From an uncultured Pseudoteredinibacter sp. (lineage in GTDB: Bacteria > Pseudomonadota > Gammaproteobacteria > Pseudomonadales > Cellvibrionaceae), in NCBI RefSeq assembly GCF_947500695.1, contig NZ_CANMSS010000004.1, positions 355,527-419,526 on the forward strand: 64,000 nt of DNA. Direction: 5' to 3'. Positions 34,454 to 42,568 of this stretch are shown here, piece by piece. Within the stretch, counting starts at the first letter, position 1. Each line of letters opens with the position of its first letter. Position numbers and translations under genes: made by a program. A model generated the notes under the pieces. That model saw nothing but the letters and a program-made list of their open reading frames with translations, searched no databases and was not told the origin of the DNA.

Positions 34454-35184
34454 TTTCTTCTCTTTATTGCTATGTATGATTCAAATATCCACCTTGACAA
34501 TACTATCCACCGAAACAAGCTACCCAGCAGCAGTGTGTTGCCAAGTGGTGGAGCGCTTTACTTCCCATTGCAATCTCAAGTGCTTCACCGTGGTTTCAAC
34601 CATTAATTTTGACTGTTGCAGAAGCTAAGACTACTTCTATCGGTCAGTGAAATTCCTAGTGATAGCAATGTTATTTTCATCCTACATTGATAATTGTGAC
34701 TTATTCGTTCACGGGTGTTTTAAATGCATAACGGTCTTTCGTTATCAACAAGGTTCTAGCTATTGATCAGGGTTCTTACTCAGTATGCGTTTATCACCTG
34801 TTGATACTTGTAGTTTCTGCATGCGTAGTAGTTTCAAGAAGTAAATCTATCAGAAGGGTGATAGCGTGGTAGGAGCGTTAAGGCGTCTAAATAGTTGGAT
34901 AGGTACTACAAGGCAAGTTATTGACTGGGTATATTTTAGATGATTCGGTTGTGTGTCATGCTTCGACGACTAAAAAGGAGCTGGCACAAGTGTTTGGAAT
35001 CTACCGGGAAAGTACAAGCGTGAAATAAACCAGGCTCCTCAAATTAACGACTATCCTGGTGTGGAAAATTCGATCAATTAGAGTGAGCCTTGTTCTCCAG
35101 CCGTCTAAGGCTGTCGGTACTAATGACGGTACTGGGTTGATAGGCTTTGAAAAAGTTCATTAAAATCAATTGTATAGCGTTCTA
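34454..35184. other. Decayed non-coding stretch, about 730 bp
   Basis: Every frame is broken. The only readable piece is a short helix-turn-helix-like peptide at 34956-35026. The rest shows no gene. Confidence 0.5.
34956..35026 (+). pseudogene. Helix-turn-helix-like peptide fragment, possible transposase relic
   Basis: One frame reads HASTTKKELAQVFGIYREST before a stop. The pattern K-x-E-L-A-x-x-F-G-I-x-R-x-S-T resembles the N-terminal helix-turn-helix of IS transposases or small regulators. No other part of such a gene is left, so the assignment is weak. Confidence 0.3.
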
Positions 35185-35207
35185 TTCAAGTCCGGCCCCG
35201 GGCACCA
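35185..35207 (+). other. tRNA-Leu 3'-end fragment, probable attachment site
   Basis: The 23 bases match the T-loop, 3' T-stem, acceptor 3' strand and CCA of a tRNA: TTCAAGT, then CCGGC, then CCCGGGC, then ACCA. A GCCCGGG acceptor with GCCGG T-stem is what gammaproteobacterial tRNA-Leu(UAA) genes carry. The matching 5' T-stem and the rest of the tRNA are absent, so this is not a working gene but the part that integrative elements duplicate as att. Confidence 0.65.
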
Positions 35208-35309
35208 CTTCAACATTCAGTAACTTCCAATATCATCGCTTAGTCCAGCAGTATCAAGGTCTACAGACTATTCTGGCTCCAGCAAGGTTTAGCTAGATTA
35301 ATTGTCACC

Positions 35310-35339
35310 TGGTGCTATCTGGTGCTACATTTGGTGCTA
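35310..35339 (+). repeat. Three TGGTGCTA direct repeats (integrase arm-type-like sites)
   Basis: TGGTGCTA occurs at 35310, 35320 and 35332, spaced 10 and 12 bp, about 100 bp after the tRNA fragment and 32 bp before the integrase-like start. Similar repeats upstream of P4-type integrase genes are arm-binding sites. Confidence 0.6.
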
Positions 35340-35370
35340 CCTATCTGAATTCAGTGAAAAGTAGAACCAA

Positions 35371-35418
35371 ATGGCCCTTACAGACGTTCAAATCAAAGCT
35401 TTTACGGCTCTACCCCAT
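35371..35418 (+). pseudogene. Truncated P4-type tyrosine integrase, first 16 codons
   Basis: ATG 35371 starts the peptide MALTDVQIKAFTALPH before a stop. MALTD..IK is the usual beginning of P4-type integrases with the arm-binding (DUF4102) domain. Nothing further of the gene is readable. Its place beside a tRNA 3' end and arm-type repeats makes the assignment stronger than the short length would. Confidence 0.55.
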
Positions 35419-35500
35419 TAACGGGGGATGGCATTCAAGCTGGTCTGCTTATAAATCCATCCCAGCCACAGTGAACCATCACTGGTAGCCGTTAATTTTC

Positions 35501-35530
35501 AATAGCTCTTTTGACAGAGCTATTTTTATT
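35501..35530 (+). terminator. Rho-independent terminator upstream of a gene
   Basis: Perfect 8-bp stem AATAGCTC / GAGCTATT with an 8-base loop and a T-rich tail. It sits 25 bp before the start of the 214-residue gene. Nothing intact is transcribed into it from the left for a kilobase, so it may end an unknown small RNA, be a cassette scar or act as an attenuator of the gene after it. Confidence 0.75.
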
Positions 35531-35554
35531 TTAGCAAAAGGATTAAGAGTTGTT

Positions 35555-36199
35555 ATGAGAATATCCATTGTATCGAGTTTAATTATTGTTGTTATTGCTC
35601 TTGGTAGTTCTGTCGCTGTGAATGCAGCGGGCTCAAAGAACACGAGTGGTAAATCCGTGGTTTTGCCTGCGCCACAGGTGTCTATCGCAACCCATGATGC
35701 TTATTTTGAGCATTTAAAAGCACATTGTGGCAAAGCTTACCAGGGGAAAATTACCGTTGACAACGCTAAAGGCGGCGGTTTTGCTGGCAAGAAATTAATC
35801 ATGCATGTTCGCCGTTGTAGTGAACGTGAATTACAGATTCCATTTCACGTAGGTGATGATGCTTCACGTACTTGGATTTTAACCAAAACGGGCTCTGGTA
35901 TTTCGTTAAAACACGATCATCGCCAAGCTGATGGCAGTTATGATGAATCGACTATGTATGGCGGGCATACGCTTGATGGAGGCTGGGATCGCGTGCAGTC
36001 GTTTCCTGCCGATCAATATTCAAAAGAGTTATTTGCCAAGCATGGCATTCCGCAATCGAGTGGCAATACCTGGCAAATGTTCATTTACCCTGATAAGTTC
36101 ACTTATCGCATGGTCCGTGAAGGACGTGAATTTAGAGTGGACTTTGATTTAACTAAGGCGGTTTCGCCACCAGCAGCGCCTTGGGGTTACAGCGATTAA
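35555..36199 (+). CDS. Exported hypothetical protein, about 20 kDa
   Basis: 214 residues with a signal peptide ending near VNAAG and an AAAAGGAT ribosome-binding site. The mature part has conserved-looking stretches: HDAYFEHLKAHCGKAYQGKI, LIMHVRRCSERELQIPFHVGDDASRTWILTKTGSGISLKHDHR, MYGGHTLDGGW and FRVDFDLTK. The two Cys may pair. I recall similar annotated-hypothetical proteins in marine gammaproteobacteria but cannot name a function. Its base usage looks more regular and GC-richer than the flanking AT-rich sequence, and it stands just inside the integrase scar, so it may be cargo of the old element. Confidence 0.75.
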   Translation: MRISIVSSLIIVVIALGSSVAVNAAGSKNTSGKSVVLPAPQVSIATHDAYFEHLKAHCGKAYQGKITVDNAKGGGFAGKKLIMHVRRCSERELQIPFHVGDDASRTWILTKTGSGISLKHDHRQADGSYDESTMYGGHTLDGGWDRVQSFPADQYSKELFAKHGIPQSSGNTWQMFIYPDKFTYRMVREGREFRVDFDLTKAVSPPAAPWGYSD

Positions 36200-36221
36200 T
36201 GGACTGTTGCTAAATACTAAG

Positions 36222-36245
36222 GACCTCCACCTTCACTGGCTTTGG
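36222..36245 (+). repeat. Left end of the 400-bp repeat family (short piece)
   Basis: AAGGACCTCCACCTTCACTG and the following GCTT match the left end of the copy at 43032 in about 17 of 22 positions and the other copies less well. It runs straight into the domain fragment that follows, so it marks a junction. The same bases could form a hairpin (CTCCACC / GGTGGAG) after the preceding gene. Confidence 0.45.
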
Positions 36246-36582
36246 GTGGAGCCTGTTGAGCTATTCCGGAATGTTGAAAAATGGCTGGCATCGAGCTAGA
36301 TTAGTTACTCGATCGGATATATTTCCTGATAATAAGTATATGATGCAGGAGACGACCTTTCGATCTTTTACTCCTCTTAACGAACTTCGTGAACAGTTTT
36401 ATGTAAGGTCTTATGATCATGATGTTCTGGTAGAGGATTTTCCTCGTCCGGGAAGCGACGTGACTTTACGTTTTGATTCGGCCAGTCAGAGCTTTGTAAT
36501 CGTTTCGCAAACAGTTCATTTGGCTTGTATAGAAGAATTTCAAAACCATCCTCAGCTGCTACCAGCCTATTTAATCGACTAG
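36234..36582 (+). pseudogene. C-terminal domain fragment of a leucine-rich-repeat-type secreted protein
   Basis: The frame reads GWSLLSYSGMLKNGWHRARL, then TTFRSFTPL, REQFYVR, VEDFPRPGSDVTLRFDSASQSFVIVSQ. This lines up with the last 110 residues of the protein at 38917-41760 (GWSRFFYSGQLDNGLHRFRL, STFESFTPV, KQMYIR, KNFPFKGSEIDIQFNQAGQNF). There is no start codon before the domain, no signal peptide and an unrelated tail of about 20 residues, so it is a truncated copy. Confidence 0.7.
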
Positions 36583-36677
36583 TGAGTGCTGATTCGCGGT
36601 TATATAGCATATGAAAGATCTTGCTTGCGAATTGAGGGAGGCTCCTGTCAACCCACAACGGTAAAAGGAAGTGATAC

Positions 36678-37061
36678 ATGCCGTTAGCTATCAGTTTCAC
36701 AAAGCACTATATGGAAATGATAAGAGCCACAGCGGCTACTTTTCCGATAATGCTGGCGGCCGTATATGCTGCTCAACTAGGTTGGAGCTTGAAATTACCG
36801 GCCGTGGCTTTGGCATCCATAGTGAGTGCCATTCTTGCCAAGCGCTTTTGTGATATTCCCTGGGCCACTTACATACACCAGGGTTTGTTTGCAGTGATAT
36901 GTGTTGTGGATCTGCTTATGTATTTTGAATTTAAAGCTTGGGCATTACACCATATGCCTGCTAAAAGGTTCTTTTCTTTGATGGTTTTACTGCCTGCCTT
37001 TATTTTGGTGATGTCAATAGAGTGTGTGGCGTATGTAAATAGTAAAAGGCGATCAGAATAA
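36678..37061 (+). CDS. Hypothetical four-helix membrane protein
   Basis: 127 residues with AAGGAAG upstream of the ATG. Four hydrophobic segments at about 18-33, 38-58 (weaker), 66-84 and 98-118 and a basic end (NSKRRSE). No family is recognised. It is followed after 53 bp by another short gene in the same direction. Both lie inside the decayed accessory region. Confidence 0.65.
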   Translation: MPLAISFTKHYMEMIRATAATFPIMLAAVYAAQLGWSLKLPAVALASIVSAILAKRFCDIPWATYIHQGLFAVICVVDLLMYFEFKAWALHHMPAKRFFSLMVLLPAFILVMSIECVAYVNSKRRSE

Positions 37062-37114
37062 GCAGTTGTCTAGAGGTCGATCTTGTAAATATACATAACT
37101 AGACTAGGTGGAAT

Positions 37115-37489
37115 ATGCAGCTAACCCCCTGGAACACCGATTTGTTAAATGCCGAACGACTTTATTTCTGCCGATTATTGGATACTGGCAATGCCTACTA
37201 TGAAGTCGAAGATGAAGCGGGTCAAAGATATGAAATTACTGTCGATAATGATGTAAACCTCTATGTCTTGGTTGATGAGGAGTTTCTTGCTCGCTATTCA
37301 AACATGTCAGTTAAAGGTTTGGGCGTCTCTCATACATTTGAAGTTTTGAATTCCGGCTTGAAAGAATGGTATTTTAGTGGCTCTCATTTACCTAAGGAGG
37401 AGTACCGCCATTTTGTTGTGATGACTTGTGATGCTTGCCTCGAAATAATTTCGAAGAGTGAGCCAGTGATACGGAGTGTAGATAGTTAA
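37115..37489 (+). CDS. Hypothetical cytoplasmic protein
   Basis: 124 residues with a good AGGTGGA site. It is acidic and without membrane segments. The start (WNTDLLNAERLYFCRLLDTGNAYYEVEDEAGQRYEITVDNDVNLYVLVDEEF) suggests a small beta-barrel domain, and the end (CDACLEIISKS) has two Cys three apart. I do not recognise it. Its stop shares the bases TTAA with the stop of the convergent gene. Confidence 0.65.
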   Translation: MQLTPWNTDLLNAERLYFCRLLDTGNAYYEVEDEAGQRYEITVDNDVNLYVLVDEEFLARYSNMSVKGLGVSHTFEVLNSGLKEWYFSGSHLPKEEYRHFVVMTCDACLEIISKSEPVIRSVDS

Positions 37490-38052
37490 TTTGGCTTGAA
37501 TCTAATTGGGTCAGACCAGTAAAAATGTAAATACCAGTCGCCAAACAAAAAAACTTGGCACGTTCTGAAAGTTACTTGCTTTCTCCGGTTCTCGCAATGA
37601 ATGTCGTTTATATTGTTGCCGTCTTGATAGACAAGGGCCGATTCCATTAAGTACTTGCCTGCTTCGGCGTTTCCAGCGTAAGACCGTATTTTTCCTTCCT
37701 TTCTATTAAAGCTCACTGTTTTTAAGCTACTAAGAGCGCTAAGTAAGTTGTTTTCTAGCTTTTTATTGTCGAATCTAAAAGGCACGAGTTTAGCTCTTAT
37801 TTCGCTGTCAAAGGCTTCGCCTGATATGCTCGTTTCACTATCTTGTGAAATGGAGTAAAGACGTTTGTTGTCGTTGAATAATTTTAGAATCAAATCCAGG
37901 TTGTCTTTATTGTTTTGAATGTGGCTTCTTGAGATCTCGATAACCTCGTTTTCCTTAGCAACAACCTCTTCAGGAATTTCAAAGGAATATGCGCTTGAAC
38001 TATGAGTCAGCCAGATCAATAGGCCTAAAAAGCAGTTTTTACTGAGTTTCAT
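37486..38052 (-). CDS. Exported hypothetical protein
   Basis: 188 residues with a signal peptide (KLSKNCFLGLLIWLTHSSSAYS). The mature part starts with a helix rich in E, N and I (EVVAKENEVIEISRSHIQNN) and has a C-terminal segment with two Cys (IHCENRRKQVTFRTCQVFLFGDWYLHFYWSDPIRF). The family is not recognised. It stands alone on the minus strand, convergent with the small gene before it. Confidence 0.65.
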   Translation of the reverse strand: MKLSKNCFLGLLIWLTHSSSAYSFEIPEEVVAKENEVIEISRSHIQNNKDNLDLILKLFNDNKRLYSISQDSETSISGEAFDSEIRAKLVPFRFDNKKLENNLLSALSSLKTVSFNRKEGKIRSYAGNAEAGKYLMESALVYQDGNNINDIHCENRRKQVTFRTCQVFLFGDWYLHFYWSDPIRFKPN

Positions 38053-38350
38053 TTTGGGCGTTCCTCCGCGAAGTGATCAATTATGTACTCTGATGCTTTG
38101 TTCGTCGGTTCTCGAATTCGCTCGGTGTTCGCAATGATATAGCCTTTTGTTACATCACTTGGATTGCGGCGGTTAAAAAGCCTTTATAACCTATAAACTG
38201 GAATGTCCAGAATTGTACTATAGCTCACTTGCTGATTCAGATCTGGTGACTCCTAGCTAAACAAGAAGCTGTTCGTAATATATCAGTTTTACTATAGCTA
38301 TGCCGCTGAAACGCGGCGTTGTTTCCTCGTGATAGAGCCTTTTGTTATTC
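38053..38350. other. Non-coding stretch, about 300 bp
   Basis: Holds the promoter side of the exported protein on its left. No other structure was seen apart from the fragment and repeat that follow to the right. Confidence 0.5.
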
Positions 38351-38452
38351 CTAGCTGGAATTTTTGCTTAACCAGTCTTGCAGATCAAATCCCTCGACCC
38401 CAAAAGTAAAGTTGGGAGGGGTGACATCCGGGGGTAGCAAGGACAGCCATCC
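38351..38452 (-). pseudogene. 33-codon C-terminal coding fragment, family unknown
   Basis: The minus strand reads GWLSLLPPDVTPPNFTFGVE and GFDLQDWLSKNSS before a stop; the frame is closed upstream by a stop just where the 400-bp repeat begins. The composition looks like real protein. The gene was probably cut by the repeat. It was not matched to a known family. Confidence 0.35.
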
Positions 38453-38458
38453 TCATAT

Positions 38459-38838
38459 TCAATATAAAGGACATCCATTTCATTGGCCTTGTGCCGCTAT
38501 CTGAGCGCTAGGCCATTCACCTGACTTTTACCGGTCCCAGCGATATTGCTGCGCCTAAATATATGGCTGGATGAATTTGTAATAGTCGCGACTCAGTTCG
38601 AATCACGTTTTAAAACTCTGGCCGGCGCCTTAGCCATTCTCAAGAAAAAATCTCCCAACTTTGGATTGCTCAAGCTCGCTGTGTGCGGGGTTTTCTAGCT
38701 TTCGTGCCAATGTAGTTAATTCCCGCCTTAAGAATCAATTAAGTTCAACTCTACAATAATCCTATCAGCAGATAAGAATAATTCCCTTATCAAAATTGGA
38801 TTGTGTTGGCGTAGGCGGTGGTTATGGGTGGGTGTCCT
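38459..38838 (+). repeat. Copy 1 of a degenerate 400-bp repeat family
   Basis: It begins with AATATAAAGGA, includes the block GCGATATTGCTGCGCC, a coding-like part (frame reading LLRLNIWLDEFVIVATQFES then RFKTLAGALAILKKKSPNFG), the block TCCCAACTTTGG, then CGCCTTAAGAATCA and a right end near GGTGGGTGTCC. Similarity to the copies at 41891, 42297 and 43032 is clear by eye over nearly the full length. It is partly interrupted by stops and frameshifts. Confidence 0.7.
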
Positions 38839-38916
38839 TGTAGTCCTGTTAAAGTCATTTCTTCTGGCTAGGTGGTTTTTGGAAGCTACTTTGCTTAAGG
38901 AGTACTTTTTATTGCT

Positions 38917-41760
38917 CTACTGTACAGGCTTGCCGTCGATACGTTGCCCAATCATAGTGAAATTTTGACCCGCTTGATTAAACTGAATATCTATCTCGCT
39001 ACCTTTGAAGGGAAAATTCTTTACAGTTAGACGCGCGTCATTGTTTCTGATGTACATTTGTTTTCCATTGTTATCTACCGGAGTAAATGATTCAAATGTA
39101 CTTTCATAAATCAACCATTTTTGGCCTAGGGAGCCTCGATTATATAAGCGGAATCTGTGTAGTCCATTGTCAAGTTGGCCACTATAAAAAAATCTACTCC
39201 AGCCGCTTAGTAATATAGGAGTCTCCTGTCTTGCTATTTCGCTTACATCTATCCTTTCAGATAAGCTTAGGGCGAGTTCTATTTCGCCATTTATGTCAGC
39301 TTCATAATATCTATGGTTCATCATTCTGTCGCCAAAAGGGAGCCAGCCGCGAAATGAAACGATACCTGAAATTAAATTACCCTCGACCGGTTTCTCAGTT
39401 TTGAAAAGTGGAAAGCTAACTTCTGGGGCAAGATTAAAGGAAAGTAACTCAACAGTGTCCTCGATGTAGTGTTTTTTTGACGAATGCATTGAAATACCGG
39501 TGGAATCAAACTGATTAACGATTGAAAATTTCTGCTCTGCCACATCAAACGCAAGCTCGCTGCGATGCCCCGTGACTGGGAAGTTATCGATGTACAGACC
39601 GCTGACGCTTTCTCGAATAAACAGGTTTTTATCGTTACGATCTTTGGGTGAAAAGCTGGAAAACTCGGAACTATCCAGTGAGTAGCCAGGCTCGATCACT
39701 AATTCTGCGCTATGATTTGTATTGTCGAAATTCCCCATGTTAACCAGTAAATCCCAGCCTACTACTCTCTGCTCTTGGGTGCCCATTGCATCTTCTACAT
39801 CTTTGCGGTTTACCACAGTGGAGATCTGCTGCCTGTGTCCATCGAGTATTAGACTGTGTTTTCGCTGCCAGTCTATAAGGTGGGTTTCGGGACTTTGTTT
39901 AGGTACCCAGCCTCGAAAGTGCATTACTCCGCTGTGCTGTTTCTTGAATGCTGGGTTTTCGATATTACTGTTTGGAACACCGTTAACGAGAATGGGAATA
40001 ATATCACATCTGTCATCGATGCAAGCCTGCGGCTCTACTTGAATGCTACATTCCAGTTCGGCTTCAGGGATTATATATATGAAATCTTCCAGAGTCCCAG
40101 AGCAGCCCCTGATGTTTGAAAAGTCTATTGCTGCGTGGGGAACAATAAGAATTTGTGAGCCTATTCCTTCTTGAATCGGGCCTTGAACAAACTCAAGGCT
40201 TGGGTGGTGGGGAAGATCAATGGTGGCATATGAGTTGGATTGATTTGGTAGGCGCCATTGTGGTTTTCCTACAAATTTTAGATTTGAGCTTCCTAATTCA
40301 TCTATTTCTTCATCGCTATATTCAAAGTGATTGTTTCTAAATCGAAGAGTAAAGTATATTTTTTTTTCAAATATAGAATGTGGGATTTTTCCTGCGAAGT
40401 GATTTCCAGAAATTGACAGCTCTTGAAAGTTAAATTCGCCTATGTCTTCAGGCAACTCTCCGAAAAAAAGGTTGTTCTTAATGTCAAGCTCCCTCAGTGT
40501 GGGTATGCTTGCAAGAGAGTTTGGAAATTTCCCACCTAGGCGATTATTAGATAAATCAACATGGGAAAGAAGAGTTAGGCTACCAAAATTTTTTGGAATT
40601 CTACCCGTAAATTTATTGTTATTTAAAAATAGTATTCTTAGGTTTGGCAATGCCCCAATGCTGTTTGGGATGGATCCTTCAAAATTATTTCTATGTAGAT
40701 ATAGCTCCCGCATTACGCTACGTATTGGGTTGAAATCTCGGAGATGTTGAAGTTCATTTGAGTCTAGGTGTAAATTTCTAATGGTAGGGCTTTCTAGTAA
40801 GATTTTGGGAACTTCTCCTTGGAGCTTATTCTTCGACAGGGTTACTGTAGTGAGGTTGCTGTTTTCAGCTAATATATTTGGAATAGTACCGACAAACAAA
40901 TTGTTGGATAAATCTATCCTTGATAAGGAGCTTAGGTTAAATAGGTCTCTTGGAAGTTCGCCGCTGAAATTGTTATTCGAAAGGTCTGCCCAACTTAAAC
41001 TTTTAACTGTATTAGCTGCTCTGCTATATATAGTTGTTATGTTTCCGCTTAGGTTGTTATTTTTTAGCTCTAAGCCTTTTAAGCTTCCGGTATTTTTAGG
41101 TAGCGAACCTGAAAGTAGGTTGTCGTTTAGGAAAAGAAACTCAAGTTTGTTTTCGCTAATTGGTAAATCTGGTATTGCACCTTCGAGTTGGTTTCCGCTG
41201 AGATTAATCTCTTGAATATTAGGCAAAGAGAGTAATTCTTGAGGGATTTGGCCCTGGAGTTTGCATTCATTGCACTTTAAAAGAGATAAAGTAGATAAGT
41301 TCTGAATCTTAGAATTTATAATTCCGGTTATGCCCGTATTTTCTAGGTTTAAAGATTCAAGTTGCTTCATGTTATAGAATTCATCGGGGAATTCATCGTT
41401 AATTTGACAGGATGGCAGAAGTAGAGATCTTAAGTGTTGAAGTTTTGTTAGGCTTTCAGGAAAGCCGTCTCGTATGTAGCAACTATTTTCATCACCCTCC
41501 GGAAAATTAGCTGTAATTCTAACTACCCTCTTTCCTTCTAAGGTAACTTCGTGCCATCGATCTATGTTTCCGTCCTTCCACCTAGTTTGAGAGTAGTCTT
41601 TATCGTTGTACAAATGGTTGGCGAAGTTAACTAGATGCTTACAATCCTCATTGTCTATTTTATCAGCATTTGCTGTACAAAAAATACTGGGGTCTATACT
41701 CTGAGCTGATAGATAGCTGGAACATATGATCAAGTAAAGTAGAGCGATTATCCTTAACAT
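38917..41760 (-). CDS. Large secreted leucine-rich-repeat protein with two C-terminal GW domains
   Basis: 947 residues from ATG 41760, which starts a clean signal peptide (LRIIALLYLIICSSYLSAQS); 20 more residues upstream are in frame but break it. Residues about 95-490 hold some 15 repeats of the plant-type form L..LdLs.N.l.G.iP (for example LSHVDLSNNRLGGKFPNSLA, LRILFLNNNKFTGRIPKNFG). Two related domains of about 150 residues follow (each with FRGW, then GW, SxF, FP and QNF or QKF motifs), the second ending at the C terminus. It has no sorting signal or anchor. It likely binds a surface or partner outside the cell. It is flanked by repeat-family copies. Confidence 0.85.
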   Translation of the reverse strand: MLRIIALLYLIICSSYLSAQSIDPSIFCTANADKIDNEDCKHLVNFANHLYNDKDYSQTRWKDGNIDRWHEVTLEGKRVVRITANFPEGDENSCYIRDGFPESLTKLQHLRSLLLPSCQINDEFPDEFYNMKQLESLNLENTGITGIINSKIQNLSTLSLLKCNECKLQGQIPQELLSLPNIQEINLSGNQLEGAIPDLPISENKLEFLFLNDNLLSGSLPKNTGSLKGLELKNNNLSGNITTIYSRAANTVKSLSWADLSNNNFSGELPRDLFNLSSLSRIDLSNNLFVGTIPNILAENSNLTTVTLSKNKLQGEVPKILLESPTIRNLHLDSNELQHLRDFNPIRSVMRELYLHRNNFEGSIPNSIGALPNLRILFLNNNKFTGRIPKNFGSLTLLSHVDLSNNRLGGKFPNSLASIPTLRELDIKNNLFFGELPEDIGEFNFQELSISGNHFAGKIPHSIFEKKIYFTLRFRNNHFEYSDEEIDELGSSNLKFVGKPQWRLPNQSNSYATIDLPHHPSLEFVQGPIQEGIGSQILIVPHAAIDFSNIRGCSGTLEDFIYIIPEAELECSIQVEPQACIDDRCDIIPILVNGVPNSNIENPAFKKQHSGVMHFRGWVPKQSPETHLIDWQRKHSLILDGHRQQISTVVNRKDVEDAMGTQEQRVVGWDLLVNMGNFDNTNHSAELVIEPGYSLDSSEFSSFSPKDRNDKNLFIRESVSGLYIDNFPVTGHRSELAFDVAEQKFSIVNQFDSTGISMHSSKKHYIEDTVELLSFNLAPEVSFPLFKTEKPVEGNLISGIVSFRGWLPFGDRMMNHRYYEADINGEIELALSLSERIDVSEIARQETPILLSGWSRFFYSGQLDNGLHRFRLYNRGSLGQKWLIYESTFESFTPVDNNGKQMYIRNNDARLTVKNFPFKGSEIDIQFNQAGQNFTMIGQRIDGKPVQ

Positions 41761-41890
41761 AAAAATTCCATTTTCCGGTTTGCAAATTATGAGAATGGGG
41801 CGGACTATGTTTTTGCCCATTGTCTAGGTTTTGGTGAAGGTGTCAATATAACTGATGGCTATTACTTTTTAAATAGTCATCTTGTCTATC

Positions 41891-42295
41891 AAATATAAAG
41901 TAAATATGAAGGACCCCCGCTTTCAGTGGCTTAGCTCCGCTAGTAAAGAGCTAGGCCAATCTCCGGGTTTTACTGGCCCTGCGATAATGCAGCGTCTAGA
42001 TATAGAGTCTGATGAAATAATGACAGCCGCTACCCTGTTTGAATTTCGCTTTAATACGCTCGCCAGCGTTTTAGCCGTTATCAAGCACCCCCGACTTTGG
42101 TTTGCTTAGTTTGTCTGTGAGCGAACTTTCCAAACTTATCGTGCCATCAAATTAATTTCGCACCTTAAGGGTCAATTGAGATCGACTCTAATACAACCTG
42201 ATCTGTAGATAGGCTCAGCTAAGCTGTCTACGGTCGATCGCCAGTTGCTTGTGGCCGCACTGGGTGATAATTATAGATGGGTGTCCCGTTTGTTC
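41891..42295 (+). repeat. Copy 2 of the 400-bp repeat family, frame partly open
   Basis: Same order of blocks as copy 1. An open frame of 67 codons from ATG 41906 reads MKDPRFQWLSSASKELGQSP, then FTGPAIMQRLDIESDEIMTA and ATLFEFRFNTLASVLAVIK. It aligns with the coding-like part of the other copies (RL.I..DE...AT.FE.RFKTLA). The element therefore derives from a protein-coding sequence. I do not treat the 67-codon frame as a working gene. Confidence 0.7.
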
Positions 42296-42296
42296 T

Positions 42297-42518
42297 CTCA
42301 GGAAAAAATCCCTCAACTTTGGTTTACTTAGGTTAGCCGTGAGAGGAGTTTTTCAATTATCGTGCTAATCAAGTTAGTCCTCCGCCTTAAGGACCAGTTG
42401 TGCTCGACTCTAGTACAATCTAATCAGTTGATAAAGTTAGGTAGCTTGTCTATGCCTGATCGTAAGTTGCTTGTGTTAGTATTGGGTGGTTGTTATAGGT
42501 GGGTGCCCCGTTTGTTCC
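42297..42518 (+). repeat. Copy 3 of the repeat family, right half only
   Basis: Starts at TCTCAGGAAAAAATCCC, which equals the middle of copy 1, and runs through AACTTTGGTTTACTTAGG, CCGCCTTAAGGACC and GACTCTAGTACAATCTAATC to the right end. It directly follows copy 2 as a partial tandem duplication. One frame reads RKKSLNFGLLRLAVRGVFQL before a stop. Confidence 0.7.
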
Positions 42519-42568
42519 CCTGGAATTCGGTTGATGACTTAACCCTGAAGTATATATAACGAGTAATT

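Noticed and set aside
35185..35207. Complete tRNA gene
   Set aside because: Only the 3' 23 bases fit a tRNA. The bases before them do not pair with the T-stem or acceptor, and no anticodon arm is present.
41882..42109. 75-codon open frame as a small gene
   Set aside because: It is the coding-like core of repeat copy 2. Other copies of the same core are broken, and no good ribosome-binding site was seen.
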